A DNA stretch of 64,000 nt from positions 620,001 to 684,000 of the forward strand of contig NZ_JBBAYI010000001.1 in the NCBI RefSeq assembly GCF_037153985.1. Reading direction: 5' to 3'. The notes beneath the pieces are model-generated. The model was given only the letters and a program-made list of their open reading frames with translations. It did no database searches and was not told the origin of the DNA. Below, one piece after another: positions 42,877 to 51,000 of this stretch. Both the position numbers and the translations under genes were made by a program. Each line of letters starts with the position of its first letter. The stretch's first letter is position 1. Source of the DNA: Emticicia sp037153985 (lineage in GTDB: Bacteria > Bacteroidota > Bacteroidia > Cytophagales > Spirosomataceae).

Positions 42877-42906
42877 TATCGGTCAATTTGAGGTTTCTAT
42901 CGGTTA
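42877..42906 (-). promoter_or_regulatory. LytTR-type direct-repeat site upstream of the dioxygenase
   Basis: TATCGGTCA (42877-42885), 12 bp, TATCGGTTA (42898-42906) on the plus strand. The 21-bp repeat-to-repeat distance is the geometry of known LytTR binding sites. It lies between the stop of the LytTR gene and the dioxygenase start. Confidence 0.7.
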
Positions 42907-42911
42907 ATAGT

Positions 42912-43613
42912 TCAATCTGGCTGCCATTTATCAATAAAATCCTGATAAGTATTACTTACAGGCAAGGTTACGCCTGATTGCAGAAGAACATTTTTCTTCA
43001 ATATTGATTTTACTTTGGTATCAGAAACAATGTAACTCCGATGTATACGGCTAAACTGGCCAGCGGGCAGTTGCTCGAGTATCCCTTTTAACGAAAGAAG
43101 AGTCAACACCGGATGAGGAACATCTGTCAAATGGATTTTTATGTAGTCTTCAAGTCCTTCAATATATTCAATCGTTTTTAAGTCGATTTTTACCATTCTG
43201 TATTCAGAACGAACAAAAATATATTCTTGATTTTGGGTAACAGGTTTAGTTCTGAAACCAAAATAATCAATGGCTTTTCGGATTGCTTTACTAAATCTTT
43301 CGAAATCAATAGGCTTAAGCAAATAATCGATGGCATCAAGTTCAAAACCTTCCAATGCAAATTTCCGGTGTGCTGTGGTAAAAATCACCATAGGCTTCTT
43401 TTCAAGCCCAGCTACCAGTTCAAGACCCGTAATGTCGGGCATATTAATATCAACAAACAATAAGTCAATGTCTTGTTCTATTAAAAAATCCTTTCCCAGA
43501 ATAGCATCGTCAAAAACTTGTATTAATGTTAATTCTGGAAATCTAGAAACATACTCTTTGACTAGCTCTAATGCAAGAGGTTCATCATCAATGGCAACAC
43601 ACCTGATACGCAT
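42912..43613 (-). CDS. LytTR-family response regulator
   Basis: 233 residues from ATG 43613 (MRIRCVAIDDEP). Receiver domain 1-120 with Asp9-Asp10 acidic pocket, phosphoacceptor Asp55 (LLFVDINMPD), Thr in FTTAHRKFAL and Lys in LLKPID. The LytTR DNA-binding domain (about 135-230) has FVRSEYRMVKIDLKTIEYIE and the later RIHRSYIV. The gene starts 1 bp after the histidine kinase stop. Two identical-geometry direct repeats, upstream of the kinase and of the dioxygenase, are the probable targets. Confidence 0.95.
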   Translation of the reverse strand: MRIRCVAIDDEPLALELVKEYVSRFPELTLIQVFDDAILGKDFLIEQDIDLLFVDINMPDITGLELVAGLEKKPMVIFTTAHRKFALEGFELDAIDYLLKPIDFERFSKAIRKAIDYFGFRTKPVTQNQEYIFVRSEYRMVKIDLKTIEYIEGLEDYIKIHLTDVPHPVLTLLSLKGILEQLPAGQFSRIHRSYIVSDTKVKSILKKNVLLQSGVTLPVSNTYQDFIDKWQPD

Positions 43614-43614
43614 T

Positions 43615-44727
43615 TTAAGTCTCAATTATTAATTCAACCTGATACAATCTGTCTTCTTCCTTAATAACCAGTATATGTCTATTTTTATATAAATGTTTCA
43701 GCCTCTGCTGAGTATTGGCCAGTCCTATCCCCGTGCGTTCTACTTTTCTTGATGCCTGAAACAAAGTATTTTTACAATAAAACTTAATGTACTTCTCATT
43801 AAGTACAATATTGATACTGATTTGTGAGTTTTCATGGTTACTTATGCCATGCTTAAAAGCATTTTCGACAAATGTCATAAGCGACAAAGGAACTATATTT
43901 TTAAAATCGGCTATTCCTTCAACAGTAAACAGAACTTCTGTTTTTTTGCTCAACCTAAGCTTTTGTAAATCAATATAGTTGCCTATACATTCAATTTCAC
44001 TGGTAAGAGGCACAAAGTCTTCTGAAACTTCATCGGTTACATACCGCATTATCTGAGACAATTTCATGATACTGTCGGCCGTATGTTTACTATTAATTAC
44101 TGCCAGCGAATAAATATTATTAAGTGTATTGAATAGAAAATGTGGGTTTATTTGAGCCTTTAAGAACGACAATTCAGCATTCGCTTTATCGGCCTCGGCT
44201 TGTATAGCCCTTTGTTCGGTTTCACGCCAACGTTCGGTTATTTTAAGTGCCATACCCAAAGCCCAGATTAACCCAAAGAAAAAAATACTTATGACATCTA
44301 TTTTAGAACGAGGCTCTGGGCGGTTATTACCACTGTTGTCTGCTTCGTTTGGAGGTGGATTCCTATGTTGTGGGGGTGGAAAACCAAATTTGCGTGGATG
44401 CGGAGGCTTATATGGACGAAATACCTGCGGATGACTTCTTTCAAAAACCAATTTATCGAATGGCTGAATAGCTGCTATACTTATCAAGACAAGAAATATA
44501 AGCCCAAAATAAAGCAGGTATTTTTTTCTGAAGTAAAGTTTCGGAATAAGCCAATGTGTATTAAGATAGAAAAGTGCAATATAAATCAAGAAAAATAACC
44601 ATAAATAAGGGTTAAACAAGGCAGTAGCTATATGTTGATTTTCGGCCAGAAATAGTACCGTCAAACTGAAAACGATTGTCCAGCCAAATACATGAATAAT
44701 AACCGAAGCATTTTTTTGCATAAACAT
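43615..44727 (-). CDS. LytS/YpdA-type sensor histidine kinase
   Basis: 370-residue membrane kinase. Four hydrophobic segments: about 8-27, 36-55, 70-90 and 140-160, with a Pro/His/Asn-rich loop (about 95-135, RPYKPPHPRKFG and PPPQHRNPPP) between the third and fourth. The kinase core has the His-kinase motif FLKAQINPHFLFNTLNNIYS (phosphoacceptor His), the N-box MTFVENAFKHG and G-box GIGLANTQQRL. The loop rich in His and Pro may sense a ligand or metal, but this is conjecture. Starts at 44727 or at the ATG two codons later (44721). First gene of the operon. Confidence 0.93.
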   Translation of the reverse strand: MFMQKNASVIIHVFGWTIVFSLTVLFLAENQHIATALFNPYLWLFFLIYIALFYLNTHWLIPKLYFRKKYLLYFGLIFLVLISIAAIQPFDKLVFERSHPQVFRPYKPPHPRKFGFPPPQHRNPPPNEADNSGNNRPEPRSKIDVISIFFFGLIWALGMALKITERWRETEQRAIQAEADKANAELSFLKAQINPHFLFNTLNNIYSLAVINSKHTADSIMKLSQIMRYVTDEVSEDFVPLTSEIECIGNYIDLQKLRLSKKTEVLFTVEGIADFKNIVPLSLMTFVENAFKHGISNHENSQISINIVLNEKYIKFYCKNTLFQASRKVERTGIGLANTQQRLKHLYKNRHILVIKEEDRLYQVELIIET

Positions 44728-44728
44728 T

Positions 44729-44737
44729 GTACAAGAT
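44729..44737 (-). promoter_or_regulatory. Shared promoter-like element upstream of the kinase
   Basis: GTACAAGAT on the plus strand; coding strand reads TTATCTTGTAC, close to TAnnTTTG. 29 bp from the direct repeat and adjacent to the start codon, which suggests a leaderless or near-leaderless message. Confidence 0.45.
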
Positions 44738-44766
44738 AAAACATCTGCTAGGAATAACTCTCACAA

Positions 44767-44796
44767 TATCGGTTATTTAAAAGAAAGTATCGGTTA
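44767..44796 (-). promoter_or_regulatory. LytTR-type direct-repeat site upstream of the kinase
   Basis: TATCGGTTA (44767-44775), 12 bp, TATCGGTTA (44788-44796): exact 9-bp repeats. Same orientation relative to transcription as the site at 42877-42906. Predicts autoregulation of the two-component operon. Confidence 0.72.
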
Positions 44797-44956
44797 ATTT
44801 CAACATCTCAACCATTAAAGCGTTTATATAAGAAGGTACCTTTAAATCAATTTAGCAGGAACCTTTTAAACCTATGCAACAAATTTACATCCAATATTCG
44901 TCTATATAGCTAAACGGCAAAGTTTTTGCTTTTTCTATTTCAAATTAAACCAGAAT

Positions 44957-45142
44957 ATGATAAGTACGAAAACCACCGCATTTCTGAAAGATGCTCAAGG
45001 AAGAGTATTAGAAAGACAAAATATCCAGTCGGGTAATCAACATGAGTTCAATGTTGATAAACTAAAAGACGGCGTATATTTTGTAGAGTTAAAAACCTCT
45101 AAAGGTCAATCCATCACACATCAATTTTACATTAATCATTAA
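44957..45142 (+). CDS. Orphan T9SS-type C-terminal sorting-domain-like peptide
   Basis: 61 residues matching only the C-terminal domain of type IX secretion cargo: FLKDAQGRVLERQNI, FNVDKLKDGVYFVELKT and a final strand ITHQFYINH. There is no signal peptide, no cargo and no recognisable gene joined upstream: the same frame is open back to about 44870 but has no cargo-like sequence. It may be the remnant of a lost secreted protein, or a small stand-alone gene. No promoter is obvious. A long inverted repeat follows 13 bp after the stop. Confidence 0.5.
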   Translation: MISTKTTAFLKDAQGRVLERQNIQSGNQHEFNVDKLKDGVYFVELKTSKGQSITHQFYINH

Positions 45143-45155
45143 ATGATTCAAAATT

Positions 45156-45200
45156 AAGCCATTCTGTATTAAAGGAAACTCAAAAAATACAGAATGGCTT
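45156..45200. repeat. 15-bp inverted repeat, terminator-like
   Basis: Arms 45156-45170 (AAGCCATTCTGTATT) and 45186-45200 are perfectly complementary, loop 15 nt. It lacks a clear T-run; a run of eight C follows at 45206-45213. The 45143-45341 gap contains this, the C-run and the repeat TTATCA/TGATAA at 45277-45298; no gene was seen there. Confidence 0.55.
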
Positions 45201-45341
45201 GTTTACCCCCCCCTTTGCTTTTCTACACGAGGCAAGTCAGTTTACTTATTATAAAAGAAGTACAGGCATTGATTAGTTATCATAAAAGCTTGTGATAAAC
45301 CTAAGGAATCATTAGTTTTGATAAATAACCTATCTTCTGCA

Positions 45342-45929
45342 ATGAACGAACTGGATACGCTGGCTCATGCCTTACATTCATTAGCCAATATCGATGCCGA
45401 TGATTTTAAGCTTTCTGCCCCTTACTGGCATAAAAAAAACTATAAAAAGGGCGAGTATTATAACGAGTATCGAAACGTATGCAAATACTTAGGGTTTATT
45501 ATTGAGGGGGTATTCAGAACTTATTATGTAGATGATGCTTCTGGCGAAGAAAAAAATGTTTTCTTTTTCTCTAAAAATCAGGTTGTTGTTTCTTTCAAAA
45601 GTTTTATAACCCAATCACCTTGTAATTATTATACCCAATCGATGGTCGATTCAAAGATTCTGTATATTCATATTGATGACCTGAACAAACTTTATAAGCA
45701 ATCGCATCAATGGGAGCATCTGGGTAGGCTTATTGCAGAAATGGCTTTTACTGTTTCGATGAATCGAACTGAAAGTTTTTTGTTTCAAACGCCTGAACAA
45801 CGATACCTACAATTAATTGAAGACCACCCCGATATTTTTAATACAATACCGTTGTATCAGATTTCTTCCTACCTGGGTATTCAAGGGCCATCACTGAGCC
45901 GCATTCGCAAGCGTATTATTGGCAAATAA
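45342..45929 (+). CDS. Crp/Fnr-family transcriptional regulator
   Basis: 195 residues from ATG 45342. N-terminal cyclic-nucleotide-binding-like beta barrel (about 20-115, KKGEYYNEYRNVCKYLGFIIEG, then NQVVVSFKSF), and a C-terminal helix-turn-helix (LYQISSYLGIQGPSLSRIRKR). The short form without obvious cAMP-contacting Arg/Ser is common in Bacteroidota and typically does not need cAMP. The downstream alpha/beta hydrolase gene has a palindrome at the position of an activator site, so it is a plausible target. Confidence 0.87.
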   Translation: MNELDTLAHALHSLANIDADDFKLSAPYWHKKNYKKGEYYNEYRNVCKYLGFIIEGVFRTYYVDDASGEEKNVFFFSKNQVVVSFKSFITQSPCNYYTQSMVDSKILYIHIDDLNKLYKQSHQWEHLGRLIAEMAFTVSMNRTESFLFQTPEQRYLQLIEDHPDIFNTIPLYQISSYLGIQGPSLSRIRKRIIGK

Positions 45930-45984
45930 TAACTTATAAAACTAACACCATTGTCCTGAAAAAAAAGTGTAGCTACCAGAGCGA

Positions 45985-46002
45985 TTTTAACTTAGGTTAA
46001 AA
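45985..46002. promoter_or_regulatory. Palindrome near -41 of the hydrolase promoter
   Basis: TTTTAAC-TTAG-GTTAAAA, 7-4-7 palindrome. With the -7 element at 46023-46030 its centre falls near -41, where Crp-type class II activators bind. Confidence 0.5.
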
Positions 46003-46022
46003 TTATTCTCATGGTTATCTGT

Positions 46023-46030
46023 GACCTTTG
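46023..46030 (+). promoter_or_regulatory. -7-like element of the hydrolase gene
   Basis: GACCTTTG, followed by TATC, one base off TAnnTTTG. It excludes a translation start at the TTG inside it (46028). Confidence 0.45.
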
Positions 46031-46087
46031 TATCATCAATCAAACAATTACAAAGCACAGATTTTAAACACTTTAATTAATACGGCA

Positions 46088-46873
46088 ATGAAAAATATTA
46101 CAACCAAAAACATCGTTTTTATCACAGGCGCATTTGTTCATAACAGTTCATGGGAAGAGTGGCAAAAATACTTTGAAAGCAAAGGATACAATACCATTGC
46201 TCCGGCATGGCCTTTTAAAGATGCTCCAAGTGCTGAAGCCTTACGTAATCGCCAGCCCAATGATACTGATTTAGCAGCACTGACTCTTGATGAATTGGTA
46301 AACCATTATGCAAATATTGTTAGCCAGTTTCCCGAAAAACCCATTATCATCGGACACTCATTAGGGGGATTAATTACACAGATTCTGGTAAACCGCGACC
46401 TCGCTGCAGCAGGAATTGCCATACACCCCGTACCGCCGCTAGGTGTATTTCCTTATGAATTTTCGTTTCTAAAAGCAGGCTGGAAAGCTCTGGGCTTATT
46501 TACCTCTCTCAAAAAAACTTATCTGATGTCTTTCAAAGACTGGCAATATGCTTTTGTGAATGAGATGCCATTAGAGGCACAGCGAGAGGCTTATGAGAAA
46601 TATACGATTCCTGAATCGAAAACAGTGGCTAGAGGAGGTCTGACAAGCGCTGCTAAGGTCGATTTTGAAAAACCGCATGCTCCGTTGCTTATTACAGCTG
46701 GCGATTTAGACACCATTATTCCTGCACATCTGAACCAACGTAACTACAAACGTTATAAACAATCGGGTTCGGTACTGGACTATAAAGAGTTTAAAGGCAG
46801 AAACCACTTTGTACTGGGCCAACCTAGCTGGAAAGAAGATGCAGATTATATTCTGGACTGGCTACAAAAATAA
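46088..46873 (+). CDS. Alpha/beta hydrolase
   Basis: 261 residues from ATG 46088 (MKNITTKNIV). The nucleophile elbow is GHSLGG with Ser91; the acid is in AGDLDTIIP and the His in GRNHFVLG, a full catalytic triad pattern. N-terminal VFITGAFVHNSSWEEW provides the oxyanion-type loop. The family covers lactonases, esterases and aromatic-compound hydrolases; the substrate is not evident. No signal peptide, so cytoplasmic. Probably activated by the neighbouring Crp-family protein through the 45985-46002 palindrome. Confidence 0.88.
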   Translation: MKNITTKNIVFITGAFVHNSSWEEWQKYFESKGYNTIAPAWPFKDAPSAEALRNRQPNDTDLAALTLDELVNHYANIVSQFPEKPIIIGHSLGGLITQILVNRDLAAAGIAIHPVPPLGVFPYEFSFLKAGWKALGLFTSLKKTYLMSFKDWQYAFVNEMPLEAQREAYEKYTIPESKTVARGGLTSAAKVDFEKPHAPLLITAGDLDTIIPAHLNQRNYKRYKQSGSVLDYKEFKGRNHFVLGQPSWKEDADYILDWLQK

Positions 46874-46881
46874 GAAGCTAA

Positions 46882-46923
46882 AACATGAATCGGAGAAACC
46901 TATGGGCTTCTCCGATTCATGTT
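46882..46923. terminator. 16-bp stem between convergent genes
   Basis: Arms 46882-46897 and 46908-46923 (AACATGAATCGGAGAA and its complement) with a 10-nt loop. A T-run is weak on both sides, but position between two stops fits a bidirectional terminator. Confidence 0.75.
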
Positions 46924-46925
46924 AT

Positions 46926-47777
46926 TTACTGTTTAAGGCTTTTGAGATAAGCAATACTCTTAGGTACATTTACGCTTTCCTGATTACTTTCGTCCTCAAT
47001 AAAAAAGTGTTTAATGCCAATTTTTTTAGCTTCTTTAAAGATATTCGGGAAATCAGCCTGTCCGGTTCCTAGTACAACGTCGTTTTCGGCAGGTGTATGT
47101 CCTGAAAAATCTCCCTTAATACCTTTTTTCAGGTCTTTTATATGCATCAGTTTCCAGCGGTTACCGTATTTTTTTAGTAAAGCTACGGGATCACCTCCCC
47201 CATGAATCGTCCATAAAACATCCATCTCGAATGATACATATTCAGGATTTGTATTTTTAATTATATAATCCATCAATGTACCATCTTCATAAGGTCTGAA
47301 CTCATAGCCGTGGTCATGATAACAGAATGTAATGCCATTTTCTTTTAGAACTTTACCTGCATAGTTAAAATCTTCTACGGCTTTTTTTGCATCATCAATT
47401 GTAAAGTTATCTCCTTTATGTGGTATCCATGCGCACATTACGTAAGTTGCTCCCAGAATTTTAGCTCTTTTTACTATTTCCTCCGGTTTTCTTAATTCTT
47501 CATAACCAGCCCCCGTCGATGGAATTTTTATTCCTCGTTCATCACACATTTTTTTAAACTCTTCTAAAGATACTCCCTTGGCTCCACCTCCTTCTAACTC
47601 GGTTATACCAAGCATTTTAATGGTATCGAGCGTAGCAGCAACACCTTTAGGAAAAGTGTTCCGATATGTGTAGGCTTGTACTCCAAAAGCAGCAGTGTAT
47701 AAAGGTTTTTTCTTTTGGGCTGTGGTTTCCTGTACTAATAACAGGCTTAAAATAGCATAAAAAAATATTCTTTTCAT
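46926..47777 (-). CDS. Exported sugar phosphate isomerase/epimerase-like (xylose isomerase-type TIM barrel)
   Basis: 283 residues with a signal peptide cleaved near ETTAQ (residue 20). The TIM barrel has the IolE/xylose-isomerase-type metal-binding pattern: ITELEGGGAKG near residue 58, CYHDHGYEF near 155 (His), SFEMDVLWTIHGG near 182 and FIEDESNQ near 262, which supply the expected Glu/His/Asp ligands. Signal peptides on this family are frequent in Bacteroidota, where members act on keto- or glycoside sugars in the periplasm. The exact sugar is unknown. A hairpin lies just upstream of the ATG. Confidence 0.83.
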   Translation of the reverse strand: MKRIFFYAILSLLLVQETTAQKKKPLYTAAFGVQAYTYRNTFPKGVAATLDTIKMLGITELEGGGAKGVSLEEFKKMCDERGIKIPSTGAGYEELRKPEEIVKRAKILGATYVMCAWIPHKGDNFTIDDAKKAVEDFNYAGKVLKENGITFCYHDHGYEFRPYEDGTLMDYIIKNTNPEYVSFEMDVLWTIHGGGDPVALLKKYGNRWKLMHIKDLKKGIKGDFSGHTPAENDVVLGTGQADFPNIFKEAKKIGIKHFFIEDESNQESVNVPKSIAYLKSLKQ

Positions 47778-47784
47778 AGGAAGG

Positions 47785-47798
47785 GGCGGTTCGCCGCC
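47785..47798 (-). promoter_or_regulatory. GC-rich hairpin in the isomerase leader
   Basis: GGCGG-TTCG-CCGCC on the plus strand (GGCGG-CGAA-CCGCC in the message), ending 7 bp before the ATG at 47777. It is unusually GC-rich for this DNA and could limit access to the start site. Confidence 0.4.
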
Positions 47799-47920
47799 AC
47801 GGTTGATTATAGTTAAATTACAAGTTTTCTTTTAAGCTCATCAGAAACCTCAATGGTTGGTTTTATTGTAAGTACTTTTTAGAACGGCCTCTTAAACTAC
47901 CGGAATCGTAAATGGCGTAC

Positions 47921-49516
47921 TTATTTCCATATTACTTCAATAACTTCTTCTCTGGTAACTACTGTTGTACGTTTCACCTGCGAATTCCGTTTCAAAGAGA
48001 TAGAACTATTTCTGACTTTATGGGCATCCTGAGAAAGCACATGGAAAGGTGTTTTTTTGTGAAATACCATCACAACTTCGCCTTCTTTTACACCAATTTC
48101 TACCATACGCTCGTTTTCGGGTACGTCAATGGTTCTTACATTATTGCGAGATTCTAAAGGCACCCTATTGGGGTTCTGAATCAGGTCAAGAACTTTATTT
48201 GCATTGGGTACGCCAAAACCAATAAAGTTATTACCAAAAGGGTACAAACTTGACGATTTCTGCAGATAGCTTTTAACTTCCTGATTAGTGAGCTTTGGAT
48301 TGGCTTGCAACATACAAGCCACAAAACCCGTGATAACCGGAGCAGCCAACGAAGTACCGTACAACGAAAAACAAGAAACGTTAGGTTTAAGGTAATCCAG
48401 AAAATCGGGTCCTATACTACTGTACCCCATTTTAAGACCAATATCATTAGTAGCGCCAACGGCAATTACACCTTCAACATCGGCTGGTGTTGAAATAATG
48501 CGCCAATCGCGGTCATCGCCTTCGTTTCCTGCCGATACCACTACAACCATTCCTTTTTCTTCGGTAGCTATTTTGGCAGCTTTGGCCACAACACTTGTAT
48601 TGCCATTCATTTGCTCGGGCTTATAGTCTTCTTTAGGATTTGAAAACCCTTTGGCATAACCCAACGAAGTGTTAATAAGCCTCACACCTAAACTATCCAT
48701 CCATTCCATAGCCGACACCCAGTTATCTTCTTCTCCTCTGAACTCACGCCCGCCCGTATCTGTTCGAGCCAGATAAAACTGTGCTTGGGTAGCTAGGCCA
48801 AATTGCAATTTATCATCGTGCGATTTACCTGTAATGGCTGTCAGTACTTCGGTTCCATGAAAATCAGAAGAAGTTTCTCGTTCATCAAAATGGTTGGTTT
48901 TCTTGGGGTTAATATAGTCTTTTATTCCCAGAATCCGGTTTTCAGATAGCAAATGGCCTAAGGCAGGCGAATCGCTCACACCGTAGTATCCTGCATCAAT
49001 CACACCAATGGTTACCCCTTTGCCATTTAAATCGGCTTGCAGGAAACCTTCAATACCTACCTGTTTCATAACATAGTCTACCCTTAAATCATCATCATTA
49101 TTAGCAACATATCTGTTTGTTTTTGCCAGAATAGCTTTTGTTTCTATGGGTATAATTTCTTTCACAAACGTAAACCCTTTTACAGCAGATATTTGTTGAT
49201 GCGTAAGAAAGGCAGACACACCATTAAGCCATTTCGACTGCCGAACAGCCGAGACTCCGCTATTCTGAAGTGTGCTGATATACTGGTTACTAACGGGCAA
49301 ATCTGTAAATTGTGTTTCTGCAATGCCCAGATTCCTCCTATTTTCTTTACATTTGTCAGAGATGGCGGCCTGCGCATTTAGTTCTTTATCTTTAAAAAGA
49401 ATCCAGTACTTTTGTTGCGCATAACTTTGAAAAGAAAATAAAACCAGTAAAAAAAAGTTTATGATAATTTGTCCGATTCGAGTCATTCCAATACGATAAT
49501 TCATAATTTTAAGCAA
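47921..49516 (-). CDS. Secreted subtilisin-like (S8) protease
   Basis: 531 residues, third S8 protease of the window and not closely similar to the tandem pair. Signal peptide ends near SYAQQ (residue 34). Propeptide about 35-135; catalytic Asp174 (GVIDAGYYG), His220 (DFHGTEV) and Ser389 (YGTSLAAP). After the protease fold a short C-terminal tail of about 80 residues (about 450-531, FVKEGEVV-like strands) is basic and has no Ig, P-type or GC-terminal domain. An alternative start at the second Met (49504) is equally possible. Opposite strand to aminopeptidase P, 144 bp away. Confidence 0.88.
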   Translation of the reverse strand: MLKIMNYRIGMTRIGQIIINFFLLVLFSFQSYAQQKYWILFKDKELNAQAAISDKCKENRRNLGIAETQFTDLPVSNQYISTLQNSGVSAVRQSKWLNGVSAFLTHQQISAVKGFTFVKEIIPIETKAILAKTNRYVANNDDDLRVDYVMKQVGIEGFLQADLNGKGVTIGVIDAGYYGVSDSPALGHLLSENRILGIKDYINPKKTNHFDERETSSDFHGTEVLTAITGKSHDDKLQFGLATQAQFYLARTDTGGREFRGEEDNWVSAMEWMDSLGVRLINTSLGYAKGFSNPKEDYKPEQMNGNTSVVAKAAKIATEEKGMVVVVSAGNEGDDRDWRIISTPADVEGVIAVGATNDIGLKMGYSSIGPDFLDYLKPNVSCFSLYGTSLAAPVITGFVACMLQANPKLTNQEVKSYLQKSSSLYPFGNNFIGFGVPNANKVLDLIQNPNRVPLESRNNVRTIDVPENERMVEIGVKEGEVVMVFHKKTPFHVLSQDAHKVRNSSISLKRNSQVKRTTVVTREEVIEVIWK

Positions 49517-49660
49517 TCAATAGAAGCACCAGCAGCACTCTATTTTTAATATACCATACTTTATAAAATATAGCTCCATTAAATTTAGTTTAATAAATTT
49601 AGAAGAAATTCTTCACAAAATAAATCTAATTGGGCTAAACCACCAATAATTAATACTGAT

Positions 49661-50950
49661 ATGCGCTACGAGGCTATTGATTCAGGGCTTTTTATAAATA
49701 ACCGCAAGCGTCTGATAACACTTCTAAAACCCAAATCGATGGCAATTGTTTTGTCAAACGACGTGATTCCGTCGAATGCTGATGGCACTTTGGGTTTCAG
49801 ACAAAATAACGATTTTTTTTATCTGACTGGTATTGACCAAGAAGAAAGCATTCTGGTGTTGTTTCCTGATTTTCCTGACGAAAATTTCCGTGAAATATTA
49901 TTAATCCGCGAAACAAGCGACCATATCAGAATCTGGGAAGGTGAAAAACTAAGTAAAGTTCAGGCGGCTAATATCTCAGGCATTACCAAAGTACTTTGGG
50001 TTAATAGCTTTGAATCAATTCTGAGAAAATTCATTTTTGAAGCTGAACAGGTCTATCTGAACCTGAATGAACATGATGGTGGTGACTGGAGTTTTCAGAC
50101 CCGTGAAAGAAGGTTTATCAATGATTTTAAACAGAAATTTCCTCTACATAAAACCGAAAGGCTTGCACCACTGATGCGTCAGCTGAGGGTTATCAAGCAA
50201 CCCCTCGAAATAAGCCTTATTCAGAAAGCCATCGAAATTTCAAAAAAGGGCTTTTACCGAATGGCTAAATTTCTGAAATCAGGGGTATTTGAATATGAAT
50301 TGGAAGCAGAGTTAACCCATGAATTTCTGATGAATCGTTCTCGTGGGCACGCCTTTCATCCGATTCTGGCTTCAGGAGCAAGTGCCTGTGTATTACATTA
50401 TGTAACTAACAACAATATTTGTAATGATGGCGAGGTTATATTAATGGATTTTGGGGCAGAATATGCCAATTATAATGCCGATATCACCCGCTGTTTGCCT
50501 GTAAATGGCCGATTCTCGAAACGCCAGAAAGAAGTTTATCAGGCTGTTTTACGTATCATGAAAATTGCCCGAAACATGATTGTTGCAGGTAATACGATGG
50601 ATAAACTTCGGAAAGACATAGGCAAAGTAGTTGAGTCGGAACTAATAGGTTTGGGCTTATTGAGCAAAACTGAGGTTGAACGACAAGACCCTGATGCACC
50701 TTTGTATAGAAAATATTTTCCGCATGGTATTTCGCACCATCTGGGTCTGGATGTGCACGATGTAGGCAGTCGATACGAAACTTTTAAACAGGGTATGATT
50801 TTTACCTGTGAACCGGGTATTTACATTCCAGAAGAAAAAATTGGGATTCGTCTCGAAAACGATATTCTTATCACCAAAAAAGGCAATATCGATTTAATGG
50901 AGAATATTCCTATCGAAATTGAAGAAATAGAAGACCTCATGAATTCATAA
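49661..50950 (+). CDS. Aminopeptidase P family metallopeptidase
   Basis: 429-residue cytoplasmic M24B enzyme that removes an N-terminal residue before proline. N-terminal creatinase-type domain (about 1-165, SNADGTLGFRQNNDFFYLTG); catalytic pita-bread domain with dinuclear metal ligands visible as Asp in MDFGAEY, Asp in ADITRC, His in FPHGISHHLGLDVHD, and Glu in CEPGIY and RLENDIL. Length and motifs are normal. DUF1460 gene follows at 50 bp, so the two may be co-transcribed. Confidence 0.93.
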   Translation: MRYEAIDSGLFINNRKRLITLLKPKSMAIVLSNDVIPSNADGTLGFRQNNDFFYLTGIDQEESILVLFPDFPDENFREILLIRETSDHIRIWEGEKLSKVQAANISGITKVLWVNSFESILRKFIFEAEQVYLNLNEHDGGDWSFQTRERRFINDFKQKFPLHKTERLAPLMRQLRVIKQPLEISLIQKAIEISKKGFYRMAKFLKSGVFEYELEAELTHEFLMNRSRGHAFHPILASGASACVLHYVTNNNICNDGEVILMDFGAEYANYNADITRCLPVNGRFSKRQKEVYQAVLRIMKIARNMIVAGNTMDKLRKDIGKVVESELIGLGLLSKTEVERQDPDAPLYRKYFPHGISHHLGLDVHDVGSRYETFKQGMIFTCEPGIYIPEEKIGIRLENDILITKKGNIDLMENIPIEIEEIEDLMNS

Positions 50951-51000
50951 TATACTTACCTATTGCTTAAAATTACTGTTTCCTTTCAATCATAAAAAGA

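Noticed and set aside
45277..45298. TTATCA/TGATAA inverted repeat as the operator of the Crp-family gene
   Set aside because: Arms are six bases with a 10-bp spacer, AT-rich and dissimilar to the palindrome at 45985; too weak to claim.
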